Shown: positions 1 to 8,361 of the stretch, one piece after another
Layout: each line of letters opens with the position of its first letter
Position numbering within the stretch: the first letter of the stretch is position 1
Assembly (NCBI GenBank): GCA_030432255.1
Contig: JAUIHS010000026.1
Location: 1-63,019, forward strand
DNA: 63,019 nt
Origin: Phycisphaerae bacterium
Lineage (GTDB): Bacteria > Planctomycetota > Phycisphaerae > Phycisphaerales > UBA1924
Direction: 5' to 3'
Notes under the pieces: generated by a model
What the model saw: the letters and a program-made list of their open reading frames with translations, nothing else
What the model was told of the DNA's origin: nothing
The model's database searches: none
Position numbers and translations under genes: made by a program

Positions 1-128
1 GCTGGCTGAAACACAACCGACGGCTCGGAACACGGTACGAGAAACTCGCCGTCCACTACCTCGCGATCGTCAAACTCGCATTTATCAGCAGATACCTACG
101 ATTGCTGGAGCCGTCAGACACGACCTAA
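1..128 (+). CDS. Transposase, C-terminal fragment (IS4/IS5-like DDE type)
   Basis: The frame opening at base 3 is open from the window edge and ends with TAA at 126-128, giving 41 residues. It reads WLKHNRRLGTRYEKLAVHYL and continues with a hydrophobic tail ending in ISRYLRLLEPSDTT. The WL..NRRL..RYEK pattern is the usual C-terminal end of IS4/IS5-family DDE transposases, where the glutamate of RYEK is the last catalytic acid. The enzyme would cut and paste its own insertion sequence. The gene is cut by the window edge, so I cannot tell whether it is intact. No terminal inverted repeat could be paired because the left end is missing. Confidence 0.75.
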   Translation, partial: WLKHNRRLGTRYEKLAVHYLAIVKLAFISRYLRLLEPSDTT

Positions 129-186
129 TGGGGATCTACTCATGCAGGTTCGGCTTGGCAGTCAATGGGAGGTTCAAGGGGGCACT

Positions 187-378
187 ATGGCGATCGATGT
201 CGATCCTCCAGTTGCGATGAATTTGAATGAAGAAATGATCCATGAGTTCTTGGATAGACATGCTCTTCCGGAACGTGTGGTTTCAGCTTTTCGGTTGGCT
301 TTGAACAGAGATAAAGACAAGCACTACGCGCTTGGCGATGACGGCGTAGTTTGGCTCGAAGCTTTTGAGTCCGAATGA
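187..378 (+). CDS. Small hypothetical protein (63 aa)
   Basis: I do not recognise this family. The ATG at 187 is preceded by AAGGGGG four bases upstream, which is why I prefer it to the in-frame ATG at 142. The product is acidic and soluble, with no signal peptide or membrane segment. It begins MAIDVDPPVAMNLNEEMIHE and ends in GDDGVVWLEAFESE. It lies directly after the transposase remnant, so it may be a passenger or neighbour of that insertion. A regulatory role is possible from size alone but nothing in the sequence shows it. Confidence 0.5.
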   Translation: MAIDVDPPVAMNLNEEMIHEFLDRHALPERVVSAFRLALNRDKDKHYALGDDGVVWLEAFESE

Positions 379-505
379 CTCCTTGGTGTCCTGGCATCAC
401 AGACCGCGCCACCGCGAGTATGAGTCACCGGCGAGATGTCCCCGAGGGTTGGTCCAATGTCTACCGGGAGGTGCACCACATTTTGGGTCGATCCGGGATG
501 ACTTG

Positions 506-521
506 GGTCGATTGATCGACC
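506..521. promoter_or_regulatory. Perfect palindrome GGTCGAT-TG-ATCGACC in a gene-free gap
   Basis: Bases 379-664 hold no gene I can support. The only structure I see is this 7-bp inverted repeat with a 2-bp spacer, with a related half-site GGGTCGATC about 20 bases upstream. It could be a protein binding site, but it has no clear partner promoter. Confidence 0.25.
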
Positions 522-664
522 GAATAGCACTGGTCGCCACCGTCGAAATCCGCCTTCTCTGCCCAGAACCGCCGATTCGCGATCAGAGATGTAGTGTGTG
601 CGACTCCAGGATGCGGTGGCACCGCCGTCCGCGCTTGAGTCGTGCGGTCGTACCTGTCGCGCCG

Positions 665-1237
665 TCACTCGTTGACGGTGGGGTGATGGCCGCGGCGGTC
701 TTCCGGTTCGAGTTCGGCGCCGAGGCCGAGGACCATTCGGTTGGCGTAGCAGAAGTAGGCGACGACCTGGGCGAGGTCGAGGATCTCGCGGTCTGTGAGT
801 TCGACGGTGCGGAGGGCGGTGATGTGCGCTTCGGTCATGGCGCCCGGCGCGGTCGTGAGGTCGCGCGCGTAGGTGAGCATGGCGCGTTCACGCGGCGACA
901 GATCGGTCCATGTCCCGCACTCGAGGTCGTCGGCCATCGAGATCCGCGCGCCTTCGAGGAGGCGTCGGAGTCCGGTCGCATGGTGCGCAACGCAGTAGGC
1001 GCAGCCGTTCAGCCGACTGACTTCCACGCCCACCATCTCGCGCTCGATGCGCGTGAGCGGTGAAGGCAGGTGCATCGCGGCGATGTACACATCGAGGTGC
1101 GCCCTGAGTGAGGGCGTACTGAGCGAGTGCACCTTGAGGACGTTATCGACGGTGCCATCGGGGTTGCCGCCGCGCTTGTACTGCCGCGCAAGCTCGCCGG
1201 TGGCTTCGGACTCGGGGATGGTGTGGATCCAGGGCAT
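665..1237 (-). CDS. Peroxidase-related carboxymuconolactone decarboxylase/AhpD-family protein
   Basis: This 190-residue protein starts at the ATG at 1237 (MPWIHTIPESEATGEL). The upstream in-frame extension is low-complexity and I reject it. The CAYCVAHH motif near residue 83 is the CxxC-xxxH active site of the AhpD/CMD fold, in which the two cysteines reduce peroxide or disulfide substrates. The opening, the VDNVLKVHSL segment and the length match the uncharacterised peroxidase-related family TIGR01926 rather than true carboxymuconolactone decarboxylases. It is cytoplasmic and expected to act as an all-helical oligomer. It is the last gene of a leftward group but is separated from the permease gene by about 250 bases of low-complexity sequence. 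The exact substrate is unknown. Confidence 0.85.
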   Translation of the reverse strand: MPWIHTIPESEATGELARQYKRGGNPDGTVDNVLKVHSLSTPSLRAHLDVYIAAMHLPSPLTRIEREMVGVEVSRLNGCAYCVAHHATGLRRLLEGARISMADDLECGTWTDLSPRERAMLTYARDLTTAPGAMTEAHITALRTVELTDREILDLAQVVAYFCYANRMVLGLGAELEPEDRRGHHPTVNE

Positions 1238-1491
1238 TGGTTTGGTGGCTGGTGGTTGGTGGTTAATGCGGGGGTGGGTTGGGACGCCGTCGTTGCGCAG
1301 GCAGTGTATGCGGCGTGGGTGGCTCCGGCGGGGATTCGCGTCGGGGGGGTTGGTGTGCGCGGTGAGCGCCCGGGGTTGCCACCCCGGGCTGCGCCAATGC
1401 GTGCCTGTTGGCACGCGTGGGGTTGTGGGATTGGTCCTGGGGTTCACCTCAGGCTGCTCCCTCATCCCTGCTCCCTCGTCCCTGACTTCCC
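1238..1491. repeat. Low-complexity intergenic tracts (GGTTGGTGG and AGGGAGCAGGG types)
   Basis: Two imperfect short tandem tracts lie here. Near 1237-1270 the plus strand reads repeated TTGGTGG/CTGGTGG. Near 1455-1495 the minus strand, starting within the permease stop codon (GTGTAGGGG), reads repeated AGGGACGAGGGAGCAGGGATG. Both types recur elsewhere in the window next to stop codons. The middle of the gap also has a CACGCGTGCCAACAGGCACGC inverted pair. No gene is supported in the gap. Confidence 0.7.
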
Positions 1492-3210
1492 CTACACCCT
1501 GAAGATGGCACCCAGTTTCTTGCCGAGCATGATGCTGGCGCCGACGAGGGTGACGGTGAGGAGTGCCATGCCCCAGACGCCCATGGCGCTGGCGATGCCG
1601 GAGCCGTCACCGAGGCGGGTGGTGAAGGAATAGATCGCCTTCGTGATGGGGAAGTGCCGTTCCTGCTGGGCAAGGATCAGCGAGTCGGAGACTTCGAGCA
1701 TCGCGAAGGAGAAGGCGAGCAGACCGCCGGCGATGAGGTTGGCCATGATGAGCGGGACGATGATCTTCCGGACGGCCGTGACTGTCGAGGCGCCGAGGTT
1801 GACCGCCGCCTCTTCCAGTTCGCCGCTTGTCTGTTCGAGACCGGCGACCGTCGAGCGCACGACATAGGGCAGGCGCCGTACCGCGTACGCAATGATCAGC
1901 AGCGGGATCGGGTTCGGGTCCGCACCGACCACCGAGAAGAGTCCCGAGAGTGGATCGCCCGGGCCGAAGGGCCCCGAGAGCGAAAGGGCAACGTAACCGA
2001 AGGCCATGACCAGACCGGGAACGGCCAGGGGCAGCATGGAGAGCGCGTCAAGGAGGAAACGGCCGCGAACCGTCGTGCGGACGATGAGGTAGCCGATGAT
2101 GAGCCCGAGGACGATGTCCACCACCACGGCGGCACCGGCGAACTTCAATGAGTTCATGATCGATCCGAAGGCCAGCGGATGTGTCAGCGCACTCTCAAAG
2201 TGATCGGTGGTGAGCTCGGCGGGGAAGACGGTGTTGTACCACGCGCCCTCCACGGTCAAGGCTTCGAGTATCACACCGAGGTGAGGCAGGAGTGCGAGGG
2301 CGGTGACCAGGCCGAAGCCGATCGCCGCGGCCCATCCCACGAATCCGGGCAGCGTCACTTCACCGCCGGCGCGTGATGCGCGGGTGGTCATCTGGTAGGC
2401 GCGTCCACCGAATGCGAGTTTGCCGAGGACATAGCAGAGCACGGCGACGGACAGCATGACGACCGTGAGTGCATACGGAGATGCTGAGGTATCGACTTCC
2501 TTGATGCCGTTGAAGATCTGCACGGGCGTGACGGTGTAGAAGTCGAACATCAGCGGCGTGCCGAGTTCGGTGAAGGACCAGATGAAGACGATGGTGCCAC
2601 CGGCGAAGAGGCCGGGACGGATGAGCGGAAGCGTGATCCGGAAGAAGCGCTTGATGGGACCGATGCCGAGATTCTCGGCGGCCTCGTCCAGCGCGGGATC
2701 GAGATTGGCGAGCGCGGCCGTCGCGTTCAGGTAGAGAATGGGATAGAGGTGCAGCGCTTCGACAATCACGACGCCCCAGAACTTCGCCGATCCGAGGAAG
2801 TCGATGTCGGTGTCGAAGATGGCGTTGAAGGCGCCGGCGCGACCCAGCAGCGCCCGCATGCCGATGGCGCCGACAAAGGGCGGCAGAATGAGGGGAACGA
2901 GAATGACCGCGTTCCAAAGGCCCTTGAGCGGGTACTTGTAGTTCGCCGCGAGGACGGCGAGCGGCAATGCGATGATCAGGCTGAGGAGCGTGGTGCCGGT
3001 CGCGATGAGGAGTGCGTTGACGAGTCCCTCGACGAGGATCGGATCACGGAAGACACCGATGACATGATCGAGGGTGAAGCCGGTGCCTTCGACGATGTCG
3101 GAGGCGAACCCGCCGCGAACCGTGAGCCAGATGGGATAGACCAGCGTCAGCCCGAGCGCGATGAGTATGCCGATGAGGAGGCCGTAGTGTGCGAGTATCC
3201 GGGCGCGCAT
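1492..3210 (-). CDS. ABC transporter permease, two fused permease domains (ferric iron/thiamine-type)
   Basis: This is a 572-residue inner-membrane protein with about twelve hydrophobic segments. It contains two BPD_transp_1 domains, each with an EAA loop that docks the ATPase: EAAENLGIGPIKRFFRITLP in the first half and EEAAVNLGASTVTAVRKIIVP in the second. Fused double permeases of this length are typical of FbpB/ThiP-type importers for iron(III) or thiamine. It starts 15 bases after the stop of the upstream lipoprotein gene, so they probably share a transcript. No ATP-binding or substrate-binding protein gene is adjacent, so the partner subunits must be encoded elsewhere. The substrate assignment is by family resemblance only. 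Confidence 0.88.
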   Translation of the reverse strand: MRARILAHYGLLIGILIALGLTLVYPIWLTVRGGFASDIVEGTGFTLDHVIGVFRDPILVEGLVNALLIATGTTLLSLIIALPLAVLAANYKYPLKGLWNAVILVPLILPPFVGAIGMRALLGRAGAFNAIFDTDIDFLGSAKFWGVVIVEALHLYPILYLNATAALANLDPALDEAAENLGIGPIKRFFRITLPLIRPGLFAGGTIVFIWSFTELGTPLMFDFYTVTPVQIFNGIKEVDTSASPYALTVVMLSVAVLCYVLGKLAFGGRAYQMTTRASRAGGEVTLPGFVGWAAAIGFGLVTALALLPHLGVILEALTVEGAWYNTVFPAELTTDHFESALTHPLAFGSIMNSLKFAGAAVVVDIVLGLIIGYLIVRTTVRGRFLLDALSMLPLAVPGLVMAFGYVALSLSGPFGPGDPLSGLFSVVGADPNPIPLLIIAYAVRRLPYVVRSTVAGLEQTSGELEEAAVNLGASTVTAVRKIIVPLIMANLIAGGLLAFSFAMLEVSDSLILAQQERHFPITKAIYSFTTRLGDGSGIASAMGVWGMALLTVTLVGASIMLGKKLGAIFRV

Positions 3211-3225
3211 GTCGTGGTGGGTTCC

Positions 3226-3654
3226 CTACTGGACTCGGCGGTAGACGCGCGAGAGATCCGGTTCGTCGCTGACGGGGGCCTCGAGGATCCGAGCAAAGAC
3301 GTCGACGGGTTGGTCAGCTGCGGCGTCGAGGCTGATGGTATGGGAAGTGAAGGCCTGTGACACCATGGTTCCGGGCCCGGGTCGTGTGAGGGTCACGTAA
3401 GCGAGAACGCGTCCGAATCGTGTCTCGGTGTGATCGAGGTGGATCGCCCAGCCACCGGTGGGAACTTCGAAGGTGGCGGTGCGGGTCTCGGCGAGCGTGC
3501 CGAGTGTCATCCTGGGGCCTGTCCACGGCGCCTCGACGACCTCGTAGGAGACCCTGCCCGATGCACATGCAAACAGCGTGGCCGAAGCGACCACGGCGAG
3601 CAGGGTGTGGATTCTGGAGTCACAGCGTCGGCGCGACCGGTCCAGCAGCGTCAT
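3226..3654 (-). CDS. Putative lipoprotein of unknown function (142 aa)
   Basis: I do not recognise the family. The N-terminus has basic residues, a hydrophobic stretch and a lipobox ending in LFAC around residues 27-30, so it is probably an exported lipoprotein. The rest (EVVEAPWTGPRMTLGTLAET, then FEVPTGGWAIHLDHTE) looks like a small beta-rich domain. It lies between a YHS-type lipoprotein upstream and the ABC permease downstream, with gaps of 39 and 15 bases, which suggests one operon and a role connected with transport. That role is inferred only from position. Confidence 0.6.
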   Translation of the reverse strand: MTLLDRSRRRCDSRIHTLLAVVASATLFACASGRVSYEVVEAPWTGPRMTLGTLAETRTATFEVPTGGWAIHLDHTETRFGRVLAYVTLTRPGPGTMVSQAFTSHTISLDAAADQPVDVFARILEAPVSDEPDLSRVYRRVQ

Positions 3655-3693
3655 GCAACCTCCGGCGGAATATGGGTTTGCGTTGGCAGCGGG

Positions 3694-4020
3694 TCAGGGC
3701 ACGTAGTCGGGATTGCGCTGCGCTGCGACCAACCAGCGGTCACGCGCGGACTCGTCCCACTCCATGAAGGCGGTGCTGCAGGAATCGCAGCAGAAGGCGA
3801 CCTTGAGCCCCTTGTAGGTGGTGGTCGGAGATTCAGCGGTGATGGCTTCGCGGCCCACCGGGCAGATGTTGTTGATCGCCGCGGACTCTTCGATGGTTGT
3901 ATCCGCCATGACGGTGGTGGCGGTATCTGACTCGGGCTCCTGGCACTGGGAGCAGCAGCCCGTGAGGGCGGTTCCGGCAAGAGCGAGGGTGGCCATGAGC
4001 AGGGGGGTGCGCATCTGCAT
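3694..4020 (-). CDS. YHS-like metal-binding lipoprotein
   Basis: The 108-residue product has a short signal with lipobox ALTGC, placing it at the membrane surface. The C-terminal half carries NNICPVGREAITAE, then YKGLKVAFCCDSCSTAF. This matches the CPV...YKGK.Y.FCC..C pattern of YHS-type metal (copper or heavy metal) binding domains seen in planctomycete lipoproteins. The cysteines at CPV and FCCDSC are the likely ligands. It is the first gene of the leftward lipoprotein-permease group and is divergent from the CaCA antiporter. Together they suggest a metal or cation handling neighbourhood. The metal is not known. Confidence 0.72.
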   Translation of the reverse strand: MQMRTPLLMATLALAGTALTGCCSQCQEPESDTATTVMADTTIEESAAINNICPVGREAITAESPTTTYKGLKVAFCCDSCSTAFMEWDESARDRWLVAAQRNPDYVP

Positions 4021-4132
4021 GAGCGGTCTCCTTCAGAGTGGGAAGAGACATTGTACGGCGTTGTGCATGTCATGTGGGCCACGCGATGGGCGCGGGGCAC
4101 AGGTCGGGACATGTCAGTAGAGTGGGGGGCCG

Positions 4133-5125
4133 ATGGCACTTCTCGTGAACATCCTGATCCTCTGCGGCGGTGTCGTTCTGCTGTTGTCGGGTGGTGAACT
4201 GCTCGTGCGTGGCGCCGTGACGCTGGCATCGCGGCTGGGTGTCTCGACGCTCATCATCGGGCTCACGGTGGTGGCGTTCGGCACTTCGGCGCCGGAACTC
4301 GCCTTCAATGTCACGGCGTCGCTGAGCGGGCATAATGAGCTGTCGCTCGGCAATATCGTGGGTTCGAACATCGCGAACATCGGGTTGATCCTCGGGCTTG
4401 CAGCGCTGTTGAAACCGCTGAAAGTGAACTCGTCGGTGATCCGGCGCGAGATGCCGATCATGATCGCGGCGACGGGCCTGATGATCCTGCTCGCGGCGCT
4501 CCCGGTCGAGGGGCGGGTGATCAGTCGCATGGATGGATCGATCCTCCTTGCCCTTTTTGCCGGTTTGTCGGTGTATGCGATCCTGGCGACGACCAGGAGT
4601 CGACGGGGCGCGGACTGGGGGGAGACGTTCGAGCAGGAGATCGAGGAAGTGGGCGAGCGTGACCGGCGGCGACCGGTGTGGCTTGCGACCGTGCTCCTGA
4701 TCGTGGGCCTCGCCCTGCTGGCGGGGGGAGGTCGACTGGCAGAAATCGGCGCGGTTCAGTTCGCGGCGGAATTGGGCCTGAGCCAGACACTCATCGGACT
4801 GACCATCGTGGCGCTGGCGACGAGTCTGCCTGAGCTGGCGACGAGTCTGATCGCCGTGCGACGAGGGCAGGTGGACATCGCGGTGGGGAACGTGGTGGGG
4901 TCGAACATCTTTAACATCCTGCTCGTGCTCGGTACGACGTCCGTGGTGCGGCCGGTTGAGACGTCGAACGCAGCGGTGGAATCCTTCGGCATGGCGGGGT
5001 TCCTGGCCGTGGTGCTGTGGTATCCGATCAGCAGGACGGCGGGTCAACGTGTCAGCCGGCTTGAGGGCGCATTCCTGCTCGGGACGTACCTCGCGTACAT
5101 GGCATACGAAGTGGTGACACTTTGA
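4133..5125 (+). CDS. Calcium/sodium antiporter (CaCA superfamily, YrbG type)
   Basis: The 330-residue integral membrane protein has two inverted halves, each with the CaCA alpha-repeat. The first reads GTSAPELAFNVTASL with GNIVGSNIANIGLILG around residues 57-88. The second reads ATSLPELATSLIAVRRGQ with GNVVGSNIFNILLVLG around residues 224-262. The acidic residues in the two PEL motifs bind the cation. The family exchanges Ca2+ for Na+ or H+ across the inner membrane. The start ATG follows a GTGGGGGG ribosome site. The gene overlaps mgtE by four bases (ATGA), so the two are translationally coupled and likely co-regulated for divalent cation balance. Confidence 0.93.
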   Translation: MALLVNILILCGGVVLLLSGGELLVRGAVTLASRLGVSTLIIGLTVVAFGTSAPELAFNVTASLSGHNELSLGNIVGSNIANIGLILGLAALLKPLKVNSSVIRREMPIMIAATGLMILLAALPVEGRVISRMDGSILLALFAGLSVYAILATTRSRRGADWGETFEQEIEEVGERDRRRPVWLATVLLIVGLALLAGGGRLAEIGAVQFAAELGLSQTLIGLTIVALATSLPELATSLIAVRRGQVDIAVGNVVGSNIFNILLVLGTTSVVRPVETSNAAVESFGMAGFLAVVLWYPISRTAGQRVSRLEGAFLLGTYLAYMAYEVVTL

Positions 5126-6549
5126 TGCCCGACGAACCGGATCGCAGGCTGGAGGGTGGGGGAGAAGAGGCGGGGGAAATAACATCTCGCGAAGGGCAGA
5201 TGGAAGAGGTCGCCGCGATGATCGAAGCGGACGCCCCGCCGTCTGAACTGGCGCCGCGTCTGCAGGAGCAGGACGCGGCGGATGCGGCGGATGCGTTGGA
5301 ATCGATGGATTCGGGCGAGTCGGCGGAGGTTCTCCACGAGATGGAGAATGCGTCGGCGGCCGAGGCTTTGGCGAACATGGCGTTGCCGCTGGCGGTCTCG
5401 GCGCTGGTGGACCTGGAGCCGGCGGAAGGTGCGGCGTTGCTCAGCCTGATGGCGGACGACGATGCGGTCGACCTGCTCCAGGAGTTGCCGGATGATGAGA
5501 AGCGTGTGCTGCTGGCTCACATGGTGCCGAAGCGTGCGGCGGAACTGGGCAAACTGGCGTTGTACGACCCAGAGACGGCCGGCGGGTTGATGACGACGGA
5601 CATCCGTGTGGTGCGTGAGGATCTGACGATCGGTGAGGCGCTGGACCGGCTGAAGCGTCGATCGCTGCGTGAAGATCAGTACGACATCTACTGCGTTGAT
5701 GTGGACAAGCGTCTGACGGGCACCATCAGTCTGCACGTGCTGGTGGCGGTGGATGACAGTGAGCGTGTCGCGGACTGGATGGAGCGGGATCTGGACACGC
5801 TGTACACGGGTCTGGACCAGGAAGAAGTGGCCCGACTCTTCGACCGGTACGACTACATCACGATGCCGGTGGTGGATGATGAGCAGCGCGTGATGGGCAT
5901 GGTGACCATCGACGACATCATCGACATCCTGCGCGAGGAGCAGACGGAGGATGCGTACAAGCAGGTGGGTGCCGGTGTCGGCGAGGCGGTGTACAGCGAT
6001 GTACGCACGAAGCTTCGCGGCCGTTTTCCGTGGCTGGTCCTGAACCTGCTGACCGCGCAGGCGGGATCGGCAGCGATCCTGATCTTCCGTGACATGATCG
6101 AACTGGTTCCGGTTGTGGCGGTCATCTACCCGGTGATTGCGAACCAGGCGGGGAACGCGGGTCAGCAGAGTCTTGCCGTGACATTGCGGGGAATCGTGCT
6201 GGGCGAGATTCGCCCGGAGCGTGTGACGCCACTGATCATCAAGGAGATGGCGTACAGCGTGCTGTCGGGCCTGGGGATTGGCGTGATCTTCGGGGCGGCG
6301 ATCGCCGCGATTGCGTTGGCGGGCGTCGGCGGCGGGTTCACGTGGGAGATCGGTGTGGTTGCGGGTTTGGCGATGATGGGTGCGTTGTCGGTGTCATGCG
6401 TGGTTGGGACGTTGATTCCGCTGGGCCTGGACCGGTTTGGAGCGGACCCGGCGACGGCGTCCTCGATCTTCCTGACGATGCTGACGGATGCCTTGAGTTA
6501 CCTGACCTTCCTGGGCCTCGTGTTTGCGCTGCAGGGCTGGCTGACTTGA
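5122..6549 (+). CDS. mgtE: Magnesium transporter MgtE
   Basis: This 475-residue protein has the full MgtE layout. A helical MgtE_N superhelix covers about residues 30-135. Paired CBS domains follow, with YDPETAGGLMTTDIRVVRED and later MPVVDDEQRVMGMVTIDDII, at about 140-265. Five membrane helices form residues 290-475, including the pore segment VIYPVIANQAGNAGQQSL. The cytosolic N and CBS domains sense Mg2+ and gate a homodimeric Mg2+ channel. The extra acidic 20-residue N-terminus is slightly longer than usual. It overlaps the antiporter stop by four bases and is followed by a hairpin terminator. Confidence 0.96.
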   Translation: MMPDEPDRRLEGGGEEAGEITSREGQMEEVAAMIEADAPPSELAPRLQEQDAADAADALESMDSGESAEVLHEMENASAAEALANMALPLAVSALVDLEPAEGAALLSLMADDDAVDLLQELPDDEKRVLLAHMVPKRAAELGKLALYDPETAGGLMTTDIRVVREDLTIGEALDRLKRRSLREDQYDIYCVDVDKRLTGTISLHVLVAVDDSERVADWMERDLDTLYTGLDQEEVARLFDRYDYITMPVVDDEQRVMGMVTIDDIIDILREEQTEDAYKQVGAGVGEAVYSDVRTKLRGRFPWLVLNLLTAQAGSAAILIFRDMIELVPVVAVIYPVIANQAGNAGQQSLAVTLRGIVLGEIRPERVTPLIIKEMAYSVLSGLGIGVIFGAAIAAIALAGVGGGFTWEIGVVAGLAMMGALSVSCVVGTLIPLGLDRFGADPATASSIFLTMLTDALSYLTFLGLVFALQGWLT

Positions 6550-6561
6550 GCGGGGTGGGCG

Positions 6562-6589
6562 AATGACGGGGCTTCGTCATTTGTTTGGT
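6562..6589 (+). terminator. Rho-independent terminator after mgtE
   Basis: AATGACG pairs with CGTCATT around a GGGCTT loop, and TTGTTT follows. It lies 12 bases past the mgtE stop and would end the antiporter-mgtE transcript. Confidence 0.7.
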
Positions 6590-6794
6590 ATCACAGGGTG
6601 GTGTGGTTGACTGTCATGGTTGAGGTCGCGACACTGGCCGGACTTCGGTGGGAACTGGGGGGGGAATCGGGCCGTATGGTCCGACTGACGTTTGTCCGCG
6701 GGCGATCGGTGTCGTCTGAGGCCAAGGTGGATTGAGTTCTTTGCAATGTTCCGGTACCCGCGTGGGTATCGCGGCTGAATCGGGAGTTGAACCG

Positions 6795-8171
6795 ATGGCG
6801 ACCCGCACCAGCGCCAGTGTTGGCATGATGGTCACGCTCGCGATTTTCGCGATGCTTTCACTGGCCCTGTTTGTCCTGACGATCGTCTTCTTCGCGCGGA
6901 CGCAGCGTCTGACCGCGGACCTCTCCGAGTCGAGCCTTGCGCTCGATGCGGCGGTTCGGCAGTCGGAGCGGAACGACCGCTGGCTCGAACTCCAGCGTCT
7001 GGCCGGTGACGAGAACATGGGCGTGGTGGCGTACCTCGATCGCCAGCTCGACACGCTGAAGCGGGAGGCCTCCGGCTCGGCGCGTTCGAGCGTGAGCACG
7101 GTCGTTGAACAGAAGGCTGAACTGCTCGGCCCGGATGCGCAGTCCTACTACGACGCCGTCCGTGAGATGAAGCAGCGCATGGATCGGCTCTCCTCCGACC
7201 TGGATCGGGCTCAGGAGGCGCTGGATGCCGCGAACATCGATCTCCAGGCCGAGGTGGACCGGGTCGGAAACATCGAGGAAGAACACGCCGCGACCGTGGC
7301 CGCGATGAACAGCCAGATCAGCAGCTACAAAGCGGAGATCGACGGGTATCGCGAGGAACTCGCTGCGGCCCGTCGCGACATGGATGACCGGGTGGATTCC
7401 ATCCAGGGTGATCTCGAGAGCCGGAACTCCGAACTGGAGTCCACGGTTGCCGAACTGGATGCCCAGAACCGCATTCTTGAGGAGCAGTTGCGGGTCTTCC
7501 GTGCTGCGAAGGCGAACGAGACTCTGCGTGCCGAGTTCGAGGGTGCGCTGGTTGATGCCAACGTGATCGGTGTGAACGCACCGGGCCGGGAGATCTACCT
7601 GGATCGCGGTCGCGATGATCGCGTGGTTCTCGGCATGACCTTCGAGGTGTACAACAGTGCGGCGTCGATCCGCGTGGATCCGCAATCGGGTGATTACCCG
7701 CGTGGCAAGGCGACGGTCGAAGTGATCCGTCTCAGCGAGAATTCTTCGACGGCCCGCATTCTGCGAGAGCGGAGCGGAAACCCGATCGTGAACAGCGACG
7801 TGCTCGCGAACGCGATCTACGACCCCAACAAGACGTACTCGTTCGCCATCTACGGCAACTTTGATACCAACGACGACGGCATCTACACCCGCGAAGAAAT
7901 GCACGACATCCGCGGCCTCATTTCAAGCTGGGGCGGTCGGGTGACGGATGACATCTCGGGTGACACGGACTTCCTCGTTCTCGGTGTGAAACCGGTCCTC
8001 CCGCCGGAGCCGAAGACAGGCGATCCGATCGAGGTGATCAGGAACTACCTCGACCTCAGCCAGGAAGCCGCCCGTTACGACGATCTCTTCGACACCGCAG
8101 GCCAGACCGGCATTCCGGTATTGAACCAGAACCGTCTGTACACGCTGACGGGGTTGCATGCGCGGCGATAG
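6795..8171 (+). CDS. Membrane-anchored coiled-coil protein with C-terminal BRCT-like domain
   Basis: The chosen ATG at 6795 gives 458 residues. The upstream in-frame start at 6732 would add an unlikely hydrophilic leader. Residues 9-31 form one membrane segment (MMVTLAIFAMLSLALFVLTI). Residues 35-250 are rich in E, D, R, Q and heptads (QEALDAANIDLQAEVDRV), a long coiled coil. A beta-rich segment follows (GREIYLDRGRDDRVVLGMTF). From residue 347 the sequence FAIYGNFDTN..., ISSWGGRVTDDISGDTDFLV and IPVLNQNRLYTL match the BRCT pattern, including the GG turn and the T..LV strand. BRCT domains usually bind phosphopeptides or DNA ends. A membrane-tethered one is unusual, and its function is unknown. 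Confidence 0.8.
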   Translation: MATRTSASVGMMVTLAIFAMLSLALFVLTIVFFARTQRLTADLSESSLALDAAVRQSERNDRWLELQRLAGDENMGVVAYLDRQLDTLKREASGSARSSVSTVVEQKAELLGPDAQSYYDAVREMKQRMDRLSSDLDRAQEALDAANIDLQAEVDRVGNIEEEHAATVAAMNSQISSYKAEIDGYREELAAARRDMDDRVDSIQGDLESRNSELESTVAELDAQNRILEEQLRVFRAAKANETLRAEFEGALVDANVIGVNAPGREIYLDRGRDDRVVLGMTFEVYNSAASIRVDPQSGDYPRGKATVEVIRLSENSSTARILRERSGNPIVNSDVLANAIYDPNKTYSFAIYGNFDTNDDGIYTREEMHDIRGLISSWGGRVTDDISGDTDFLVLGVKPVLPPEPKTGDPIEVIRNYLDLSQEAARYDDLFDTAGQTGIPVLNQNRLYTLTGLHARR

Positions 8172-8173
8172 CA

Positions 8174-8361
8174 CGTCGCTTGCGCGACGCGGGCATCCGG
8201 CAATCGGCACCCGGCATCCGGGTAGGAGCGCCTTCGGCGTTTGCTTGAAGTGAGCTACCGCTCAGTTTGTGTTGTCGTTAGGCTTGAGGTGGGGCGGGAG
8301 CCCCGGTGAGTTCTCGCCGCAGGCGCTCATTCCCTGATGCCGGATGCCTGGTGCCGGATGC
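8174..8361. repeat. Composite intergenic repeat with inverted GGCATCCGG arms
   Basis: A perfect hairpin (CGTCGC-TTGC-GCGACG, 8174-8189) follows the preceding stop codon. The sequence then reads imperfect GGCATCCGGCAATCGGCACC units (8190-8221), the 15-mer GAGCGCCTTCGGCGT (8226-8240) and a small hairpin GAGC-TACC-GCTC (8252-8263). It ends with the inverted counterpart of the first units (8334-8361), which overlaps the start of the acyltransferase. The 15-mer and small hairpin recur at 28163-28198. Confidence 0.75.

Noticed and set aside
665..1465. Long N-terminal extension of the CMD/AhpD-like protein
   Set aside because: The extra 76 codons are Pro/Thr/His-rich low-complexity sequence shared with intergenic tracts. 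The family start fits 1237.
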